Shown piece by piece: positions 26,208 to 34,635 of a stretch of 64,000 nucleotides of DNA (its first letter is position 1; the number at the start of each line of letters is the position of its first letter). Both the position numbers and the translations under genes were made by a program. The stretch is from Catenuloplanes niger (GTDB lineage Bacteria; Actinomycetota; Actinomycetes; Mycobacteriales; Micromonosporaceae), in assembly GCF_031458255.1 (NCBI RefSeq), contig NZ_JAVDYC010000001.1:7860501-7924500 (forward strand), in the 5' to 3' direction. The notes beneath the pieces are model-generated. The model saw only the letters and a program-made list of their open reading frames with translations. It searched no databases and was not told the DNA's origin.

Positions 26208-27699
26208 AGCCCTTGACCGTCAGCAGCGGCCGTAGCTCCACCACCGGGGACGCGACGCCCGCGCCGCGCAGGCTGTCGACCACCGGTGCCACGTCCTTGT
26301 AGGCCCAGGGCGCCTCCTGCTTCAGGTCGCGGCGCCACGCGTCGATGATGTCTCGCCGCGCCAGCACCGCCGGGTCGCGGTGGTCGAGCGGCGTGACCAC
26401 CCGGAAGTCGCGCAGGAACGCGTCGAGGTCCGCGTCGCTGCCCCGGGCCGCGGCGCCACGCGGCACCCGGCGGCCGGCTCCGTGGGCGGCGCTGCCGAGC
26501 GCACGTGGTTCGCCGAGCCCGCGCAGCAGATAGCTGGGCGCGCCCATCGAGCCCGGCACGATCACCGGTTCGCCCCACAACCGGTCCGGGTCGCCGGTGG
26601 GGCCGCCGGCCGGCGTGGCGCCCTTGCGGTGCAGCACGGTGCCGTCCGCGGCCGGGCGGAGCAGGTTGTGCGGCGCGTCGTAGATCAGCCGGGCGCCGAC
26701 CTCACCGGCGACGTCGGCCAGCCCGGCGCGCAGCATCATGGCGAGGAAGAACCGGTTGCCGATCGCGAAGTTCGCCGCGTTCGCGAACGCGGTCAGGTAA
26801 CGCGCCGGGTCGAGCAGCGGCAGGATCCCGTTGCGCGGCATCGGCACGCCGCGCGGCCAGGCGGCCCGTGCCGCGTCCCGGCCGATGGCGCCGGCCTGGT
26901 GGCCGAGCGACAGCGAGCCGCTGTGCACCATCAGCACCACCCGGCCCGGCGCGAGACCCCACGCGTGCGCGGCCGCCCCGTCGTGCACGGCGGAGACGTA
27001 CTGGAGTTCCGCGAAGTGGTTCCCGCCGCCGACGCTGCCGATGATGCTGTCGTAGCTGACGCCGCCGCCACTGGAGATCCAGTCCTCGAACCCGGCCGCG
27101 GACGCCACCGGGAACCCGGTCGCGTGCAGCCGCCCGTCGAGCCCGGTCGTGTCGTCCGGCCGGACCTGCGCCCACGCCCCGCCGGGCGAGTCGGGAACGC
27201 CGTCGCCGAGGAGCCCGGGCAGCCCGTACCGCAGCAGTCCCGCGCGCTGTCCGGCGGTCAGGCCGATGCGCCGCCCGCCCTCGAAGAACAGGTGCCGCAG
27301 ACGGCGTTCCAGCGCGTCCAGGTGCGGGCGGACCCGGTCGACGGTCAGCGCGGTCGCCTCGACGCGCATGCCGCAGTTGATGTCGTTGCCGACGGCCTGC
27401 GGCAGGAGCGCGCCGGCGGTCTGGATCACGGTGCCGATCGGGATGCCGGCGCCCTTGTGGAAGTCCGGTGTGCAGACCACCCGCTCGATCCGCGGTGCGG
27501 TCCCGGCGCCTGCCGTGGTCAGCGCGCGCAGCGTGCCGGCGGTCTCCAGCACGGTGAGCAGCTCGTCCACGGCCGCGGTCTCCAGCGGCACGTCGGGGCC
27601 GGCGCAGATCTCCACCGGCACGTCGTACGGGTTGGGCAGCGAGAGCCAGTTGTCGTCGAGCCGGACCAGTCGGGGGTCCGGCCGATGCACGAGGGGCAT
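26206..27699 (-). CDS. rtcB: RtcB-family RNA ligase
   Basis: RtcB joins RNA 2',3'-cyclic phosphate and 5'-OH ends using Mn2+ and GTP in RNA repair. The 497-residue frame has all landmark segments: VVCTPDFHKGAGIPIGTV, QAVGNDINCGMR (metal Asp and Cys), SVGGGNHFAEL (metal His), MVHSGSLSLGH (metal His), VIVPGSMGAPSYLL and AAHGAGRRVPRG, which holds the His that takes GMP. The ATG at 27699 follows AAAGG. No RtcA or RtcR partner is nearby; single rtcB genes are common in actinobacteria. Confidence 0.93.
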   Translation of the reverse strand: MPLVHRPDPRLVRLDDNWLSLPNPYDVPVEICAGPDVPLETAAVDELLTVLETAGTLRALTTAGAGTAPRIERVVCTPDFHKGAGIPIGTVIQTAGALLPQAVGNDINCGMRVEATALTVDRVRPHLDALERRLRHLFFEGGRRIGLTAGQRAGLLRYGLPGLLGDGVPDSPGGAWAQVRPDDTTGLDGRLHATGFPVASAAGFEDWISSGGGVSYDSIIGSVGGGNHFAELQYVSAVHDGAAAHAWGLAPGRVVLMVHSGSLSLGHQAGAIGRDAARAAWPRGVPMPRNGILPLLDPARYLTAFANAANFAIGNRFFLAMMLRAGLADVAGEVGARLIYDAPHNLLRPAADGTVLHRKGATPAGGPTGDPDRLWGEPVIVPGSMGAPSYLLRGLGEPRALGSAAHGAGRRVPRGAAARGSDADLDAFLRDFRVVTPLDHRDPAVLARRDIIDAWRRDLKQEAPWAYKDVAPVVDSLRGAGVASPVVELRPLLTVKG

Positions 27700-27844
27700 C
27701 GAGAAACCTTTCGCAGAACTGCTGACACGTGGGTACGGGGCATCGGCGCACGATGTCGGCCGTGCGCCGGTGCGTGGTGGTGCCTGACGGTTCAGCAGCC
27801 GCGAGGTCTTACGACCAGCATAGGAAAGGTGATCAAGTGATTTG

Positions 27845-27876
27845 TGACGCGGAAGCCGGGCCTCGGCTCCCGCGTC
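27845..27876 (-). terminator. Imperfect hairpin after the DUF4331 cluster
   Basis: The arms GACGCGGAAGCCGGGC and CCTCGGCTCCCGCGTC pair at 13 of 16 positions. It lies ten bases past the stop of the 109-aa gene and probably ends the minus-strand cluster. Confidence 0.6.
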
Positions 27877-27886
27877 GAGCACGACG

Positions 27887-28216
27887 TCAGTTGGCGGGCC
27901 AGGAGAACTCGGCGACCCGGGAGGCGGCGATGGTGACCGTGCCGGCCTGCTCGGACTCGCCGCGCCAGACCGCGTAGCGGCCGGCCGGGAGGCTGGGGTA
28001 GACCGCGCAGTAGAGCTTGCCGTGGTTGATCAGGCGCTCGCGGACGGCCACGTGGGTGCGGGCCGCGGTGAGCGTGTCCAGCGGGCTGATCTCGATCTCC
28101 AGTCCCTGCTGCTCCGGTCCGGTGTAGATGACCAGCGCGCCGGTGTCCCGGCCGATGTCCAGCATGACGCTGCCGGTCTCGGAGGTGCCGTAGTTGTGGT
28201 GGTGGTGCGTGTGCAT
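27887..28216 (-). CDS. Unknown 109-aa protein of the DUF4331 cluster
   Basis: I do not recognise a family. The sequence starts MHTHHHHNYG, a natural His cluster that might bind metal, and then reads as a small beta-rich domain (GSVMLDIGRDTGALVIYTG, GKLYCAVYPSLPAGRYAVWRG, GTVTIAASRVAEFSW). The last pattern looks like an immunoglobulin-type or carbohydrate-binding beta sandwich. It lies 12 bases after the DUF4331 gene on the same strand and is almost certainly cotranscribed with it. No signal peptide is present. Confidence 0.7.
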   Translation of the reverse strand: MHTHHHHNYGTSETGSVMLDIGRDTGALVIYTGPEQQGLEIEISPLDTLTAARTHVAVRERLINHGKLYCAVYPSLPAGRYAVWRGESEQAGTVTIAASRVAEFSWPAN

Positions 28217-28228
28217 GGCGAGCGCTCC

Positions 28229-29617
28229 TCAGGACGGGTTGTTGAAGCCGTCGTACGGCAGACCGAGGTAGGGGAAGTGGCCGAGGAACCCGGCGGTGAC
28301 GTCGGCCGCGGTGATGCCCTGCTCCAGCAGCGCGGTCGCCTCGTCCGGCGTGAAGTCCTTGTCGATCAGCGGGAACGTGGCGCCCGCGACCGCCCGCAGC
28401 GCGATGCCGACCACGTCGTCCTCGGGGCGGCGACCGTTCGGCCAGCCGGCCGCGTCGCCGGCGACCAGGCCGAACGCGTTCGGCTCCGCGGCCGGCGGGA
28501 TCGCGGTGTTGAGGCGCAGCAGGTCGGCCTGGGTCTCGCCGGTGAAGTTCTGGAAGCCGTCGATGATGCCCTCCGGGATGCCGGTGAGCAGGATCGCGAG
28601 CAGGTCCGCCCGGTCGGTCTTGTCCGCGACCAGCTTCTCCAGGTTCGGGAAGACGTCCGGGTAGAGCACCGGCAGCAGCGTCGCCAGTTCGGGCCGGGCC
28701 ACGAACTCGGCGAACCGCTTGTCCTCCTTCGGCTCCAGCGCGTTGAACTGGTCCTTCTGCGCCATCGGCACGATGACCTCGTTGAACAGCGGGTTGCCGA
28801 GCCGGGAGACCTGCACGGTCGGGCCGAGGTCCAGGTCGTTGCCCTTGTTGCCGTGCAGCACCCGGACCTGGCGGCGGCTGGCCGTGGTCCACACGCCGAT
28901 CGTCGCCTCGGCGTCGGTGTACTCGTACTTCTTGCCGCCCTTGGTCACCGACGTGATCGGCAGCTGCAGCGCGATGCTGTGCACGTTCGTCTTGTCGAGC
29001 GTGTTCACGCCGTCGCCGGCCGCGTCGAAGATGTTCTTGCCGGTCACGTGCAGGTTCTGGAACGGCCGCAGCGTGCCCAGGTCGAAGATCGCGCCGAGGT
29101 CGACGAAGAAGCCGTCCGCGCGCTGCCCGGCGAAGACGCGTGCGCCGCCCTCGAGCTTGTAGACCGCGTCCTTGGCGAGCTTGGCGTAGTCCGGCGTGGA
29201 CGACGGGCCGATGTTGCACGGCGGGCACGGGATGTCCTTGCCCAGCACGGTGGCCTTGCCGTGCATGTCGACGCAGGTGACCGTGTAGAACTGCTGGCGG
29301 TTCCAGTCCGGGTCGTCCAGCGACTCGATCGGCCCGGTGTTGTAGAGGAACGTCTTGTCGTTGTTGATGACGGTCCGGAACCGGAACTGATAGGTGAGGT
29401 CCGCCTGCGCGTCACCGTTGTTGTCGATGTGAATCTCGTAGAGCACGTCGTCGCCGAACTCGAAGAAGTTCGGTCCGCCGGACGGGACCTGGAGCGGCAG
29501 ATAGTTCGCGATGATCGTCACGGTGTCCGGCTTGTCCGGGCTGACGAACGCGTAAAGGTCGGTGCTGTCGGCGACCGGGTCCTTCGAGATCTCGGGGGCC
29601 TCGCGGTGCGAAGACAT
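28229..29617 (-). CDS. DUF4331 domain-containing protein
   Basis: The 462-residue sequence begins SSHREAPEISKDPVADSTDLYAFVSPDKPDTVTIIANY, the highly conserved opening of DUF4331, and continues with repeated strands typical of the family (DDVLYEIHIDNNGDAQADLTYQFRF, NIFDAAGDGVNTLDKTNVHSIALQLP). The function of DUF4331 is unknown; members are often exported or linked to envelope clusters, but no signal peptide is present here. A CPPC motif (IPCPPCNIGPSS) could be redox-active or metal-binding. The ATG is at 29617. It lies between a Tat-exported small protein and the 109-aa His-rich protein. Confidence 0.88.
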   Translation of the reverse strand: MSSHREAPEISKDPVADSTDLYAFVSPDKPDTVTIIANYLPLQVPSGGPNFFEFGDDVLYEIHIDNNGDAQADLTYQFRFRTVINNDKTFLYNTGPIESLDDPDWNRQQFYTVTCVDMHGKATVLGKDIPCPPCNIGPSSTPDYAKLAKDAVYKLEGGARVFAGQRADGFFVDLGAIFDLGTLRPFQNLHVTGKNIFDAAGDGVNTLDKTNVHSIALQLPITSVTKGGKKYEYTDAEATIGVWTTASRRQVRVLHGNKGNDLDLGPTVQVSRLGNPLFNEVIVPMAQKDQFNALEPKEDKRFAEFVARPELATLLPVLYPDVFPNLEKLVADKTDRADLLAILLTGIPEGIIDGFQNFTGETQADLLRLNTAIPPAAEPNAFGLVAGDAAGWPNGRRPEDDVVGIALRAVAGATFPLIDKDFTPDEATALLEQGITAADVTAGFLGHFPYLGLPYDGFNNPS

Positions 29618-29662
29618 GCTGGTTACCTCTTCGAGTCGGGAGAAGGGCGAGGGAAGGGAGAG

Positions 29663-29929
29663 CTACTGCTTTTTCTTGGCCGCGTTGACCAGGTCGGACG
29701 CGAGACCCTTGTCCTTGACCTCGATCACCCGCTCGCCGACGAAGATGCTGAGCAGTCCTTCGCGCGCATTGACCACCTGGACGACGATCGCGTCGTCGGA
29801 CTCGGCGCCGTTCCCCTGCGCGGCGGCGAATCCGGCCACGGCGGCCGTACCGATTCCGACCGTCGCGGTGCCGGCACCGATGAGCACCTTGCGGCGCGAC
29901 ACCGCGGGCCGCGAGCTGTTTCGAAACAT
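29663..29929 (-). CDS. Small Tat-signal protein of the DUF4331 cluster (88 aa)
   Basis: The N-terminus carries a twin-arginine signal (SRRKVLIGAGTATVGIGTAAVAGFAAAQG). The mature part is only about 55 residues and reads as a small alpha/beta unit (DAIVVQVVNAREGLLSIFVGERVIEVKDKGLASDLVNAAKK). Tat export suggests it folds, perhaps with a cofactor, before secretion. I chose ATG 29929, six bases after AAGGA; an ATG at 29935 is too close to that site. It is the first gene of a three-gene minus-strand cluster with DUF4331. Function unknown. Confidence 0.75.
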   Translation of the reverse strand: MFRNSSRPAVSRRKVLIGAGTATVGIGTAAVAGFAAAQGNGAESDDAIVVQVVNAREGLLSIFVGERVIEVKDKGLASDLVNAAKKKQ

Positions 29930-29935
29930 CGTCAT

Positions 29936-30254
29936 TCCTTCTTTCCGCCGCCGCCTTCCGGAAAGGAGCGGCGGTGTGTCGGGTGATTCAGCGAGGCGCC
30001 CATGAGTACGCGACCGGGAGCCGCGATGGTTCGACCGGTTTTCGGCGTGATCCACATACGCACAGCTCACGCACAGTTTGTGACCTATGTCACGTGTAAT
30101 TGCGGGTGAACGGACCCATCCACGCCGCCCGCGGCTCCGGATGTCCCTGTGTGGAAGTCTCTGCCCGGGTGCCGGAACGGCCCGGGAATCCACCCGCCGG
30201 ACGAGAGGAACTCCGGTCTACCCGCGCCGGGGGCGGCATGGCAAGGTAACCGGG
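29936..30254. other. Divergent intergenic region with a CRP-like site
   Basis: About 320 bp between the Tat-signal gene (minus) and the CPCC gene (plus), with no gene. It holds the CRP-like palindrome described separately, in an AT-richer stretch (30040-30110). No other clear structure is seen. Confidence 0.6.
30079..30094. promoter_or_regulatory. CRP/FNR-family binding site candidate
   Basis: TGTGA-CCTATG-TCACG matches the CRP consensus TGTGA-N6-TCACA at nine of ten fixed positions. It is about 150 bases upstream of the DUF4331 cluster and about 160 upstream of the CPCC gene, so it could serve either. Actinobacteria encode CRP/GlxR-type regulators with this recognition sequence. Confidence 0.55.
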
Positions 30255-30494
30255 GTGGAGCAGTTTGTAGTCAGCCGGTGTGCGTGTTGCGGGTACCGAA
30301 CCGGGGGCGGTACGTGCCCGGTGTGTTTCTGGACCGAGGACGGATCGAGCGACCGGGACGCGAAGGTCGCCAAGGGTGGTCCGAACGGAGATCTCAGCCT
30401 CGACGAGGCACGACTCAACTTCGCGATCTACGGCGCGAGTCACCGTCGGTACCTGGACGTGGTGCGCAAACCGCGCGAGGACGAGATGCCGTGA
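30255..30494 (+). CDS. CPCC-family cysteine-rich protein
   Basis: The 79-residue product opens with FVVSRCACCGYRTGGGTCPVCFWTEDG, a close match to the Cys-rich CPCC domain (two CxxC pairs likely to bind zinc), followed by GGPNGDLSLDEARLNFAIYGAS. The function is not known; such proteins often appear near contact-dependent toxin loci, which I do not see here. The GTG at 30255 has AAGG upstream. Confidence 0.85.
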   Translation: MEQFVVSRCACCGYRTGGGTCPVCFWTEDGSSDRDAKVAKGGPNGDLSLDEARLNFAIYGASHRRYLDVVRKPREDEMP

Positions 30495-30598
30495 ACGACC
30501 GGCCTCACGTGGCGGCCACAGTGGACGTGAGGTCGCGTTCACCGGAGCTTGTCGCCCCCGAAACCCCCGCGATATAGGTCACCGTCGAAGATTCTGGG

Positions 30599-31426
30599 AT
30601 GGCCGCGCCCCCGCGCCCCCGCTTCTACGACCTCTGCACCGCCGACGGTACGGCGTACCACCGGATCGCCCGCATGCCCGAGGCCGGACTCGTCACGTCC
30701 ACGGTCGTGCAGACGTGCGTGCGCTACGCCGAGCCGGACCGCTGCCGGTTCTGCGCGATCGAGGAGCCGTTGCGGGAGCCGGACGGCACGCTGCCGGTCA
30801 AGCGGCCCGCGCAGCTCGCCGAGGTGATGCGGGCGGCCGTGCGGCTGGACGGCGTCCGCCGGGTGTCGCTGACCACCGGCACCGGGCCCGGGCCGGACCG
30901 GGGCGCGCGGTACCTGGCCCGGTGCGTGCGCGCGATCCGCGCCGCGATCGGCCCGGCCGTGCCCGTGCAGGTCACCTGCGAACCCCCGGCCGACCTGGCC
31001 GCGCTCGGGCTGCTGCGGGCGGCCGGCGTCACCGCGATCGGCATGAACGTGGAGACGCTCGACGACCGGCTGCGCCGCCGGTGGCTGCCCGGCAAGGCCC
31101 GGATCCCGCTCGCCCAGTACGAGGCCGCGTGGGAGCACGCCGTGCGGGTGTTCGGCCGCGACCACGTCTCCACCTGCCTGCTGATCGGGCTCGGCGAACG
31201 CCCGGAGGACCTGATCGACGGCGCCCGGCGGCTGGTCGCGCGCGGCATCCACCCGTTCGTCGTGCCGCTGCGGCCCCTGCCCGGCACGCTCGCGCACCGC
31301 GACGGCCGGACCGGGCCGCCGCCCGAGCGGGTCGCGATGATCACCGCGGCCGTGGACGCGCTGCTGGCCGCGCACGGGCTGGCCGGTGGCGCGGGCATGC
31401 CCCGCCGCGCGGCCGCGATCGGTTGA
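30599..31426 (+). CDS. Radical SAM protein of the MSMEG_0568 family, short at the N-terminus
   Basis: The [4Fe-4S] site is C-x8-C-x2-C (TCVRYAEPDRCRFCAIE), not the canonical Cx3Cx2C. Together with PRPRFYDLCTADGTAYHRIA, TTGTGPGPDRGARYL, VQVTCEPPADL and STCLLIGLGERPEDL, this identifies the MSMEG_0568 (TIGR04043) family as I remember it. Those proteins are normally about 350 residues and sit in a cluster with a nitrilase and several partner genes. Here the protein is 275 residues and begins at the family's first conserved core segment, so about 70-80 N-terminal residues are absent, and none of the usual partner genes is nearby. The reaction is unknown. Confidence 0.78.
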   Translation: MAAPPRPRFYDLCTADGTAYHRIARMPEAGLVTSTVVQTCVRYAEPDRCRFCAIEEPLREPDGTLPVKRPAQLAEVMRAAVRLDGVRRVSLTTGTGPGPDRGARYLARCVRAIRAAIGPAVPVQVTCEPPADLAALGLLRAAGVTAIGMNVETLDDRLRRRWLPGKARIPLAQYEAAWEHAVRVFGRDHVSTCLLIGLGERPEDLIDGARRLVARGIHPFVVPLRPLPGTLAHRDGRTGPPPERVAMITAAVDALLAAHGLAGGAGMPRRAAAIG

Positions 31427-31488
31427 GCGGGCGCACCGCGCACCGGCCCGGCCGGTCCCGCACCCGGCGCGCCGGGCCGGGCCGGACC

Positions 31489-32322
31489 TCAGCGTGCGCG
31501 CAGGTGGTCGAGCACCAGCGGGTCGATCCGCGCCGGGACCAGGCGCTCCTCCAGGTTCTCGATCCCGGCCCAGCTCGCCAGCGCGTCGTCCAGCGTGGTG
31601 GTGACCGGGTGGCCGAGCTCCGTCAGCCGCGCCGTCACCTCGGCGGCCAGGTCGCCGGTGAGGTCCAGCAGGGTGGCCGGGTCCGGCTTCTCGAACAGCA
31701 TGGTGTGGATGCCGAGCAGCCGGAACAGTTCCGTCACCGGGTCCGGGTGATCGTCGGCGCGCAGGTCGACCAGGACGTCCCCGGTGCCGCCGTAACCGCC
31801 GCCCTTGCACACCACGTAGAGTCCCGCGCTCTGCCGGCCGCGCCGGTCACCGCCGGCCCGGTCGCCCGCGGCCAGCGCGCGCAGCAGCCGTTCGGCGAAT
31901 CGCCCGGCCGCGGCCGCGGGGTCGAGCCAGGCGTCCCGCACCGCCTCCAGCACCCGCGGGCCGGCCAGGATGTTGCCCTGGATCGCGTAGCCGTCGCCGG
32001 TCAGGTGCCCGGCCCAGTCGTGGCAGGCCGCACCGGTGAACGCGGCGCCGTCGCCGGCCGGGCCGACCACGCCCACCTGCCGATGGTCCCGCTCACCGTC
32101 GCCGGAGACCAGCGCCGCCACCGTCTCCGCCGCGGAACGGCCCTCCCGCAGCAGGTCCAGGCCCCGCGGCCGGTATGACAGGTTCAGATGCGCCTGCGTC
32201 GCCACCGCGCCCAGCGAGGCCTCCGCGGCCGGCACCAGCGCGCCCGCCGCCAGGAACTTGCTCGCCACCGCCACACCGTGCAGTCGCCCGTCGGCCGACC
32301 GCCCCACGATCGAGAACGTCAC
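31489..32322 (-). CDS. DUF1028 family protein (Ntn-hydrolase-like fold)
   Basis: The sequence starts MTFSIVGRSADGRLHGVAVASKFLAAGALVPAAEA and continues with AVATQAHLNLSYRPRGLDLLREG, RQVGVVGPAGDGAAFTGAACHDWAGHLTGDGYAIQGNIL and YGGTGDVLVDLRADDH, all typical of DUF1028. The fold is thought to be Ntn-hydrolase-like; a hydrolase role is suspected but unproved. The C-terminal extension after about residue 200 varies between members. It is divergent from the flavodoxin-like gene. Confidence 0.88.
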   Translation of the reverse strand: MTFSIVGRSADGRLHGVAVASKFLAAGALVPAAEASLGAVATQAHLNLSYRPRGLDLLREGRSAAETVAALVSGDGERDHRQVGVVGPAGDGAAFTGAACHDWAGHLTGDGYAIQGNILAGPRVLEAVRDAWLDPAAAAGRFAERLLRALAAGDRAGGDRRGRQSAGLYVVCKGGGYGGTGDVLVDLRADDHPDPVTELFRLLGIHTMLFEKPDPATLLDLTGDLAAEVTARLTELGHPVTTTLDDALASWAGIENLEERLVPARIDPLVLDHLRAR

Positions 32323-32403
32323 CGCGCGAACCTACCCCCGGTTTGTGCGTTCCCGCGACGGGTAAGCCGCGGTCAGGCGCCCGCCGAACCGGAAGGGAAA
32401 CAC

Positions 32404-33012
32404 ATGACGTTGCGCGCGATCGTTCTCGGCTGCTCGCTCAAGTCCTCCGACGAACCGTCCAGCTCGGAGCTGCTCGGCCGCGAGGTGCTCACCGCGCTCG
32501 CGGACCACGACGTGGACGGCGAGTTCGTCCGCGTCGCCGACCACGACGTCAAGTTCGGCGTCACCACGGACGAGGGCGACGGCGACGCGTGGCCCGCGAT
32601 CCGCGCGAAGATCATGGACGCGCAGATCCTGGTCATCGCCACGCCGATCTGGCTGGGCCAGCCGTCCAGCGTCTGCAAGATGGTCCTGGAGCGCCTCGAC
32701 GCGGAGCTGTCCGAGACCGACGAACAGGGCCGCATGCGTACGTTCGGCAAGGTCGCGGCCGTGGCCGTGGTCGGCAACGAGGACGGTGCCCACCACGTGG
32801 TCGCGGAGGTGCTGCAGGCGCTCAACGACGTCGGCTTCACCGCGGCCGCGGCCGGCTCGACCTACTGGGTGGGCGAGGCGATGGGCGGCGTGGACTACCG
32901 GGACGCCGGGCCGAAGCCGGACACCACCGGCAGCGCCACCAAGACGCTCGCGGCCAACACCGCGCACCTGGCCCACCTGCTGGCGAAGGAGCCGTACCCT
33001 CCGGCAGGCTGA
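32404..33012 (+). CDS. Flavodoxin-like NAD(P)H-dependent oxidoreductase
   Basis: A 202-residue flavodoxin-fold protein of the NADPH-dependent FMN reductase type. It has the phosphate-binding start (LRAIVLGCSLKSSDEPSSSELLGREVL), the ILVIATPIWLGQPSSVCKMVLERLD segment that binds the flavin ring, and KVAAVAVVGNEDGAHHVVAEVLQALND. The ATG at 32404 follows GGAAGGG. The substrate is unknown. Confidence 0.85.
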   Translation: MTLRAIVLGCSLKSSDEPSSSELLGREVLTALADHDVDGEFVRVADHDVKFGVTTDEGDGDAWPAIRAKIMDAQILVIATPIWLGQPSSVCKMVLERLDAELSETDEQGRMRTFGKVAAVAVVGNEDGAHHVVAEVLQALNDVGFTAAAAGSTYWVGEAMGGVDYRDAGPKPDTTGSATKTLAANTAHLAHLLAKEPYPPAG

Positions 33013-33036
33013 GATCGCGGGGCGTAACCTGGCCCG

Positions 33037-34305
33037 GTGCTGAGCGATCTTGCGGAACGGCGCGGTCTCCTGCGGCTGCTGCTGCCGCTCGGGGTCATCT
33101 GCGTCGCGGCCGGGCTGTCCGGTGCGGTGTTCTCGCCGCTGCTGTCGCTGTTCCTCAGCACCGACGTCGCGGCCGGCCCGGCCCAGATCACGCTGTTCCT
33201 GGTCGCGTCGCCGCTGGCGGCGGTGGCCGTGTCCACGGTCGCCGGCCGGCTCTCCGACCGGTACCCGATCCGGCGCGCGCTGCTGGTCGCCACCGGCGTG
33301 GCCGGCGTCACGGGCATGGTCGCGGCCGCGTACGTCCGGGACTTCTGGGTGCTGCTCGCGCTCGCGGTCACGGTCACCGCGTTCGCGCAGACCACGTTCC
33401 CGCAGTCGTTCGCGTACGCGCGGCAGGCGCTCGCGCGCGTCGACGCCGGCCGGTCCGCGATGGCGATCAGCACGCTGCGCATGCTCTACTCCGCGGCCTG
33501 GGTCGGTGGCCCGCCGATCGCGGCCGTGGTGCAGTCCGCCGGCGGTTTCCGGTACGTCTACCTGCTCGCGGCCGCCGCGTTCGCGGTCGCCGTGCTGGTC
33601 GCGCTCGCCTGGCTGGCCGAGCCGCCACCGGTCCCGGCCGCGGTGCCGCAGCACGCCGGCGGCCCGCAGCACGCCGGCGGCCCGCCGCCGCCCGCCGGAC
33701 CGGACGCGTTGCCGCCCACCGGGCCGGCCGGCTCGTTCCCGCAACGGCCGAACGCGCCCGGCTGGGTGCTGGCCGTGACGGTCGCCGGGTTCACGCTGCT
33801 GCAGACGCCGCTCACGCTCGGCATCCAGGCGCTGCCGCTGTTCGTCACCCAGGACCTGGGCGGCGAGACCAGCGCGTCCGGTCTGATCCTCGGGCTGTGC
33901 GCGGCGCTGGAGATCCCGCTGATGCTCGGCTCCGGCGCGCTCGCCACCCGGCTGCCGCTGCGCGGGCTGATCCTCGGCGGCGCGGTGCTCGGCACCGCCT
34001 ACTACGGGCTCGCCGGGCTGGCCACCGAGGTGTGGATGCTGCTGGCCGGGCAGCTGCTCAACGCCGGCTACATCGCGGCGGTCACCGGGCTGGGCATCTC
34101 CTACGTCCAGGACATGCTGCCGCGTGAGCCGGGCCGGGCGACCACGCTGTACAGCAACACCTACACGATCGGTGCGATGCTGGCCGGCCCGCTGTTCGGC
34201 GTCGCGCAGACGCTCGGCATCCGCTGGGCGTACCCGTTCGCCGCCGTCCTCTGCGCCGCCGGCCTGGTGCTGCTCCTGATCACCCGCCGCGCCTACCCGC
34301 GGTGA
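33037..34305 (+). CDS. MFS transporter, sugar-efflux (SetA)-like
   Basis: The 422-residue protein has twelve hydrophobic helices in two blocks of six, with the motif-A-like loop GRLSDRYPIRRALLVATG between helices 2 and 3. The central loop is Pro/His/Gly-rich and contains a small repeat (two QHAGGP units near 33650-33690). The layout and the VICVAAGLSGAVFSPLLSLFLSTD start resemble the sugar efflux transporters SetA/SotA. The substrate is not certain. It begins at GTG 33037, 24 bases after the flavodoxin-like gene, and may be cotranscribed. Confidence 0.82.
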   Translation: MLSDLAERRGLLRLLLPLGVICVAAGLSGAVFSPLLSLFLSTDVAAGPAQITLFLVASPLAAVAVSTVAGRLSDRYPIRRALLVATGVAGVTGMVAAAYVRDFWVLLALAVTVTAFAQTTFPQSFAYARQALARVDAGRSAMAISTLRMLYSAAWVGGPPIAAVVQSAGGFRYVYLLAAAAFAVAVLVALAWLAEPPPVPAAVPQHAGGPQHAGGPPPPAGPDALPPTGPAGSFPQRPNAPGWVLAVTVAGFTLLQTPLTLGIQALPLFVTQDLGGETSASGLILGLCAALEIPLMLGSGALATRLPLRGLILGGAVLGTAYYGLAGLATEVWMLLAGQLLNAGYIAAVTGLGISYVQDMLPREPGRATTLYSNTYTIGAMLAGPLFGVAQTLGIRWAYPFAAVLCAAGLVLLLITRRAYPR

Positions 34306-34319
34306 CCGGTCACCGCGGG
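34296..34319. terminator. 24-bp perfect palindrome holding both convergent stop codons
   Basis: CCCGCGGTGACC and its exact complement meet at 34307/34308. The stop of the MFS gene (34303-34305) and that of the STAS gene (34310-34312) both lie inside the palindrome, which probably ends transcription in both directions. Confidence 0.6.
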
Positions 34320-34633
34320 CTCTCCGCCAGGTCGATCAGGGTGTCGATGCCGGCCAGGGACATCACGCGGCGCAGGCGTGGGCTCGGGTGCAGCGTCAGC
34401 GGCACGCCGGCGGCACCGGCCGCGCGCCACGCCGCGATCAGCGCGGCCAGCCCGCGCGAGTCACAGAACGAGACCTCGGCACCGTCGATCAGCAGGTGCC
34501 GGGGTGCGGTCGCGACCGCGTCCAGCAGCGCGCGTTGCAGCGCCGGCGCGGTCGCGCCGTCGATCTCGCCGCCCACATGGACGGTCAGGCCACCGTCCGG
34601 GCGGTCGTCGCGTCGCAGCATCAGGTCCGTCAT
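34310..34633 (-). CDS. STAS-domain anti-sigma factor antagonist
   Basis: A 107-residue STAS domain (GLTVHVGGEIDGATAPALQRALL) with the switch segment LLIDGAEVSFCDSRGLAALI. The phosphorylatable Ser in CDSRGL is where anti-sigma kinases act. The ATG at 34633 sits six bases after GAGGG, which overlaps the end of the upstream phosphatase gene; the longer frame to 35341 is antisense-type shadow of that gene. It forms a phosphatase-antagonist pair with the PP2C gene. No RsbW-like kinase is next to it. Confidence 0.87.
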   Translation of the reverse strand: MTDLMLRRDDRPDGGLTVHVGGEIDGATAPALQRALLDAVATAPRHLLIDGAEVSFCDSRGLAALIAAWRAAGAAGVPLTLHPSPRLRRVMSLAGIDTLIDLAESPR

Positions 34634-34635
34634 CT

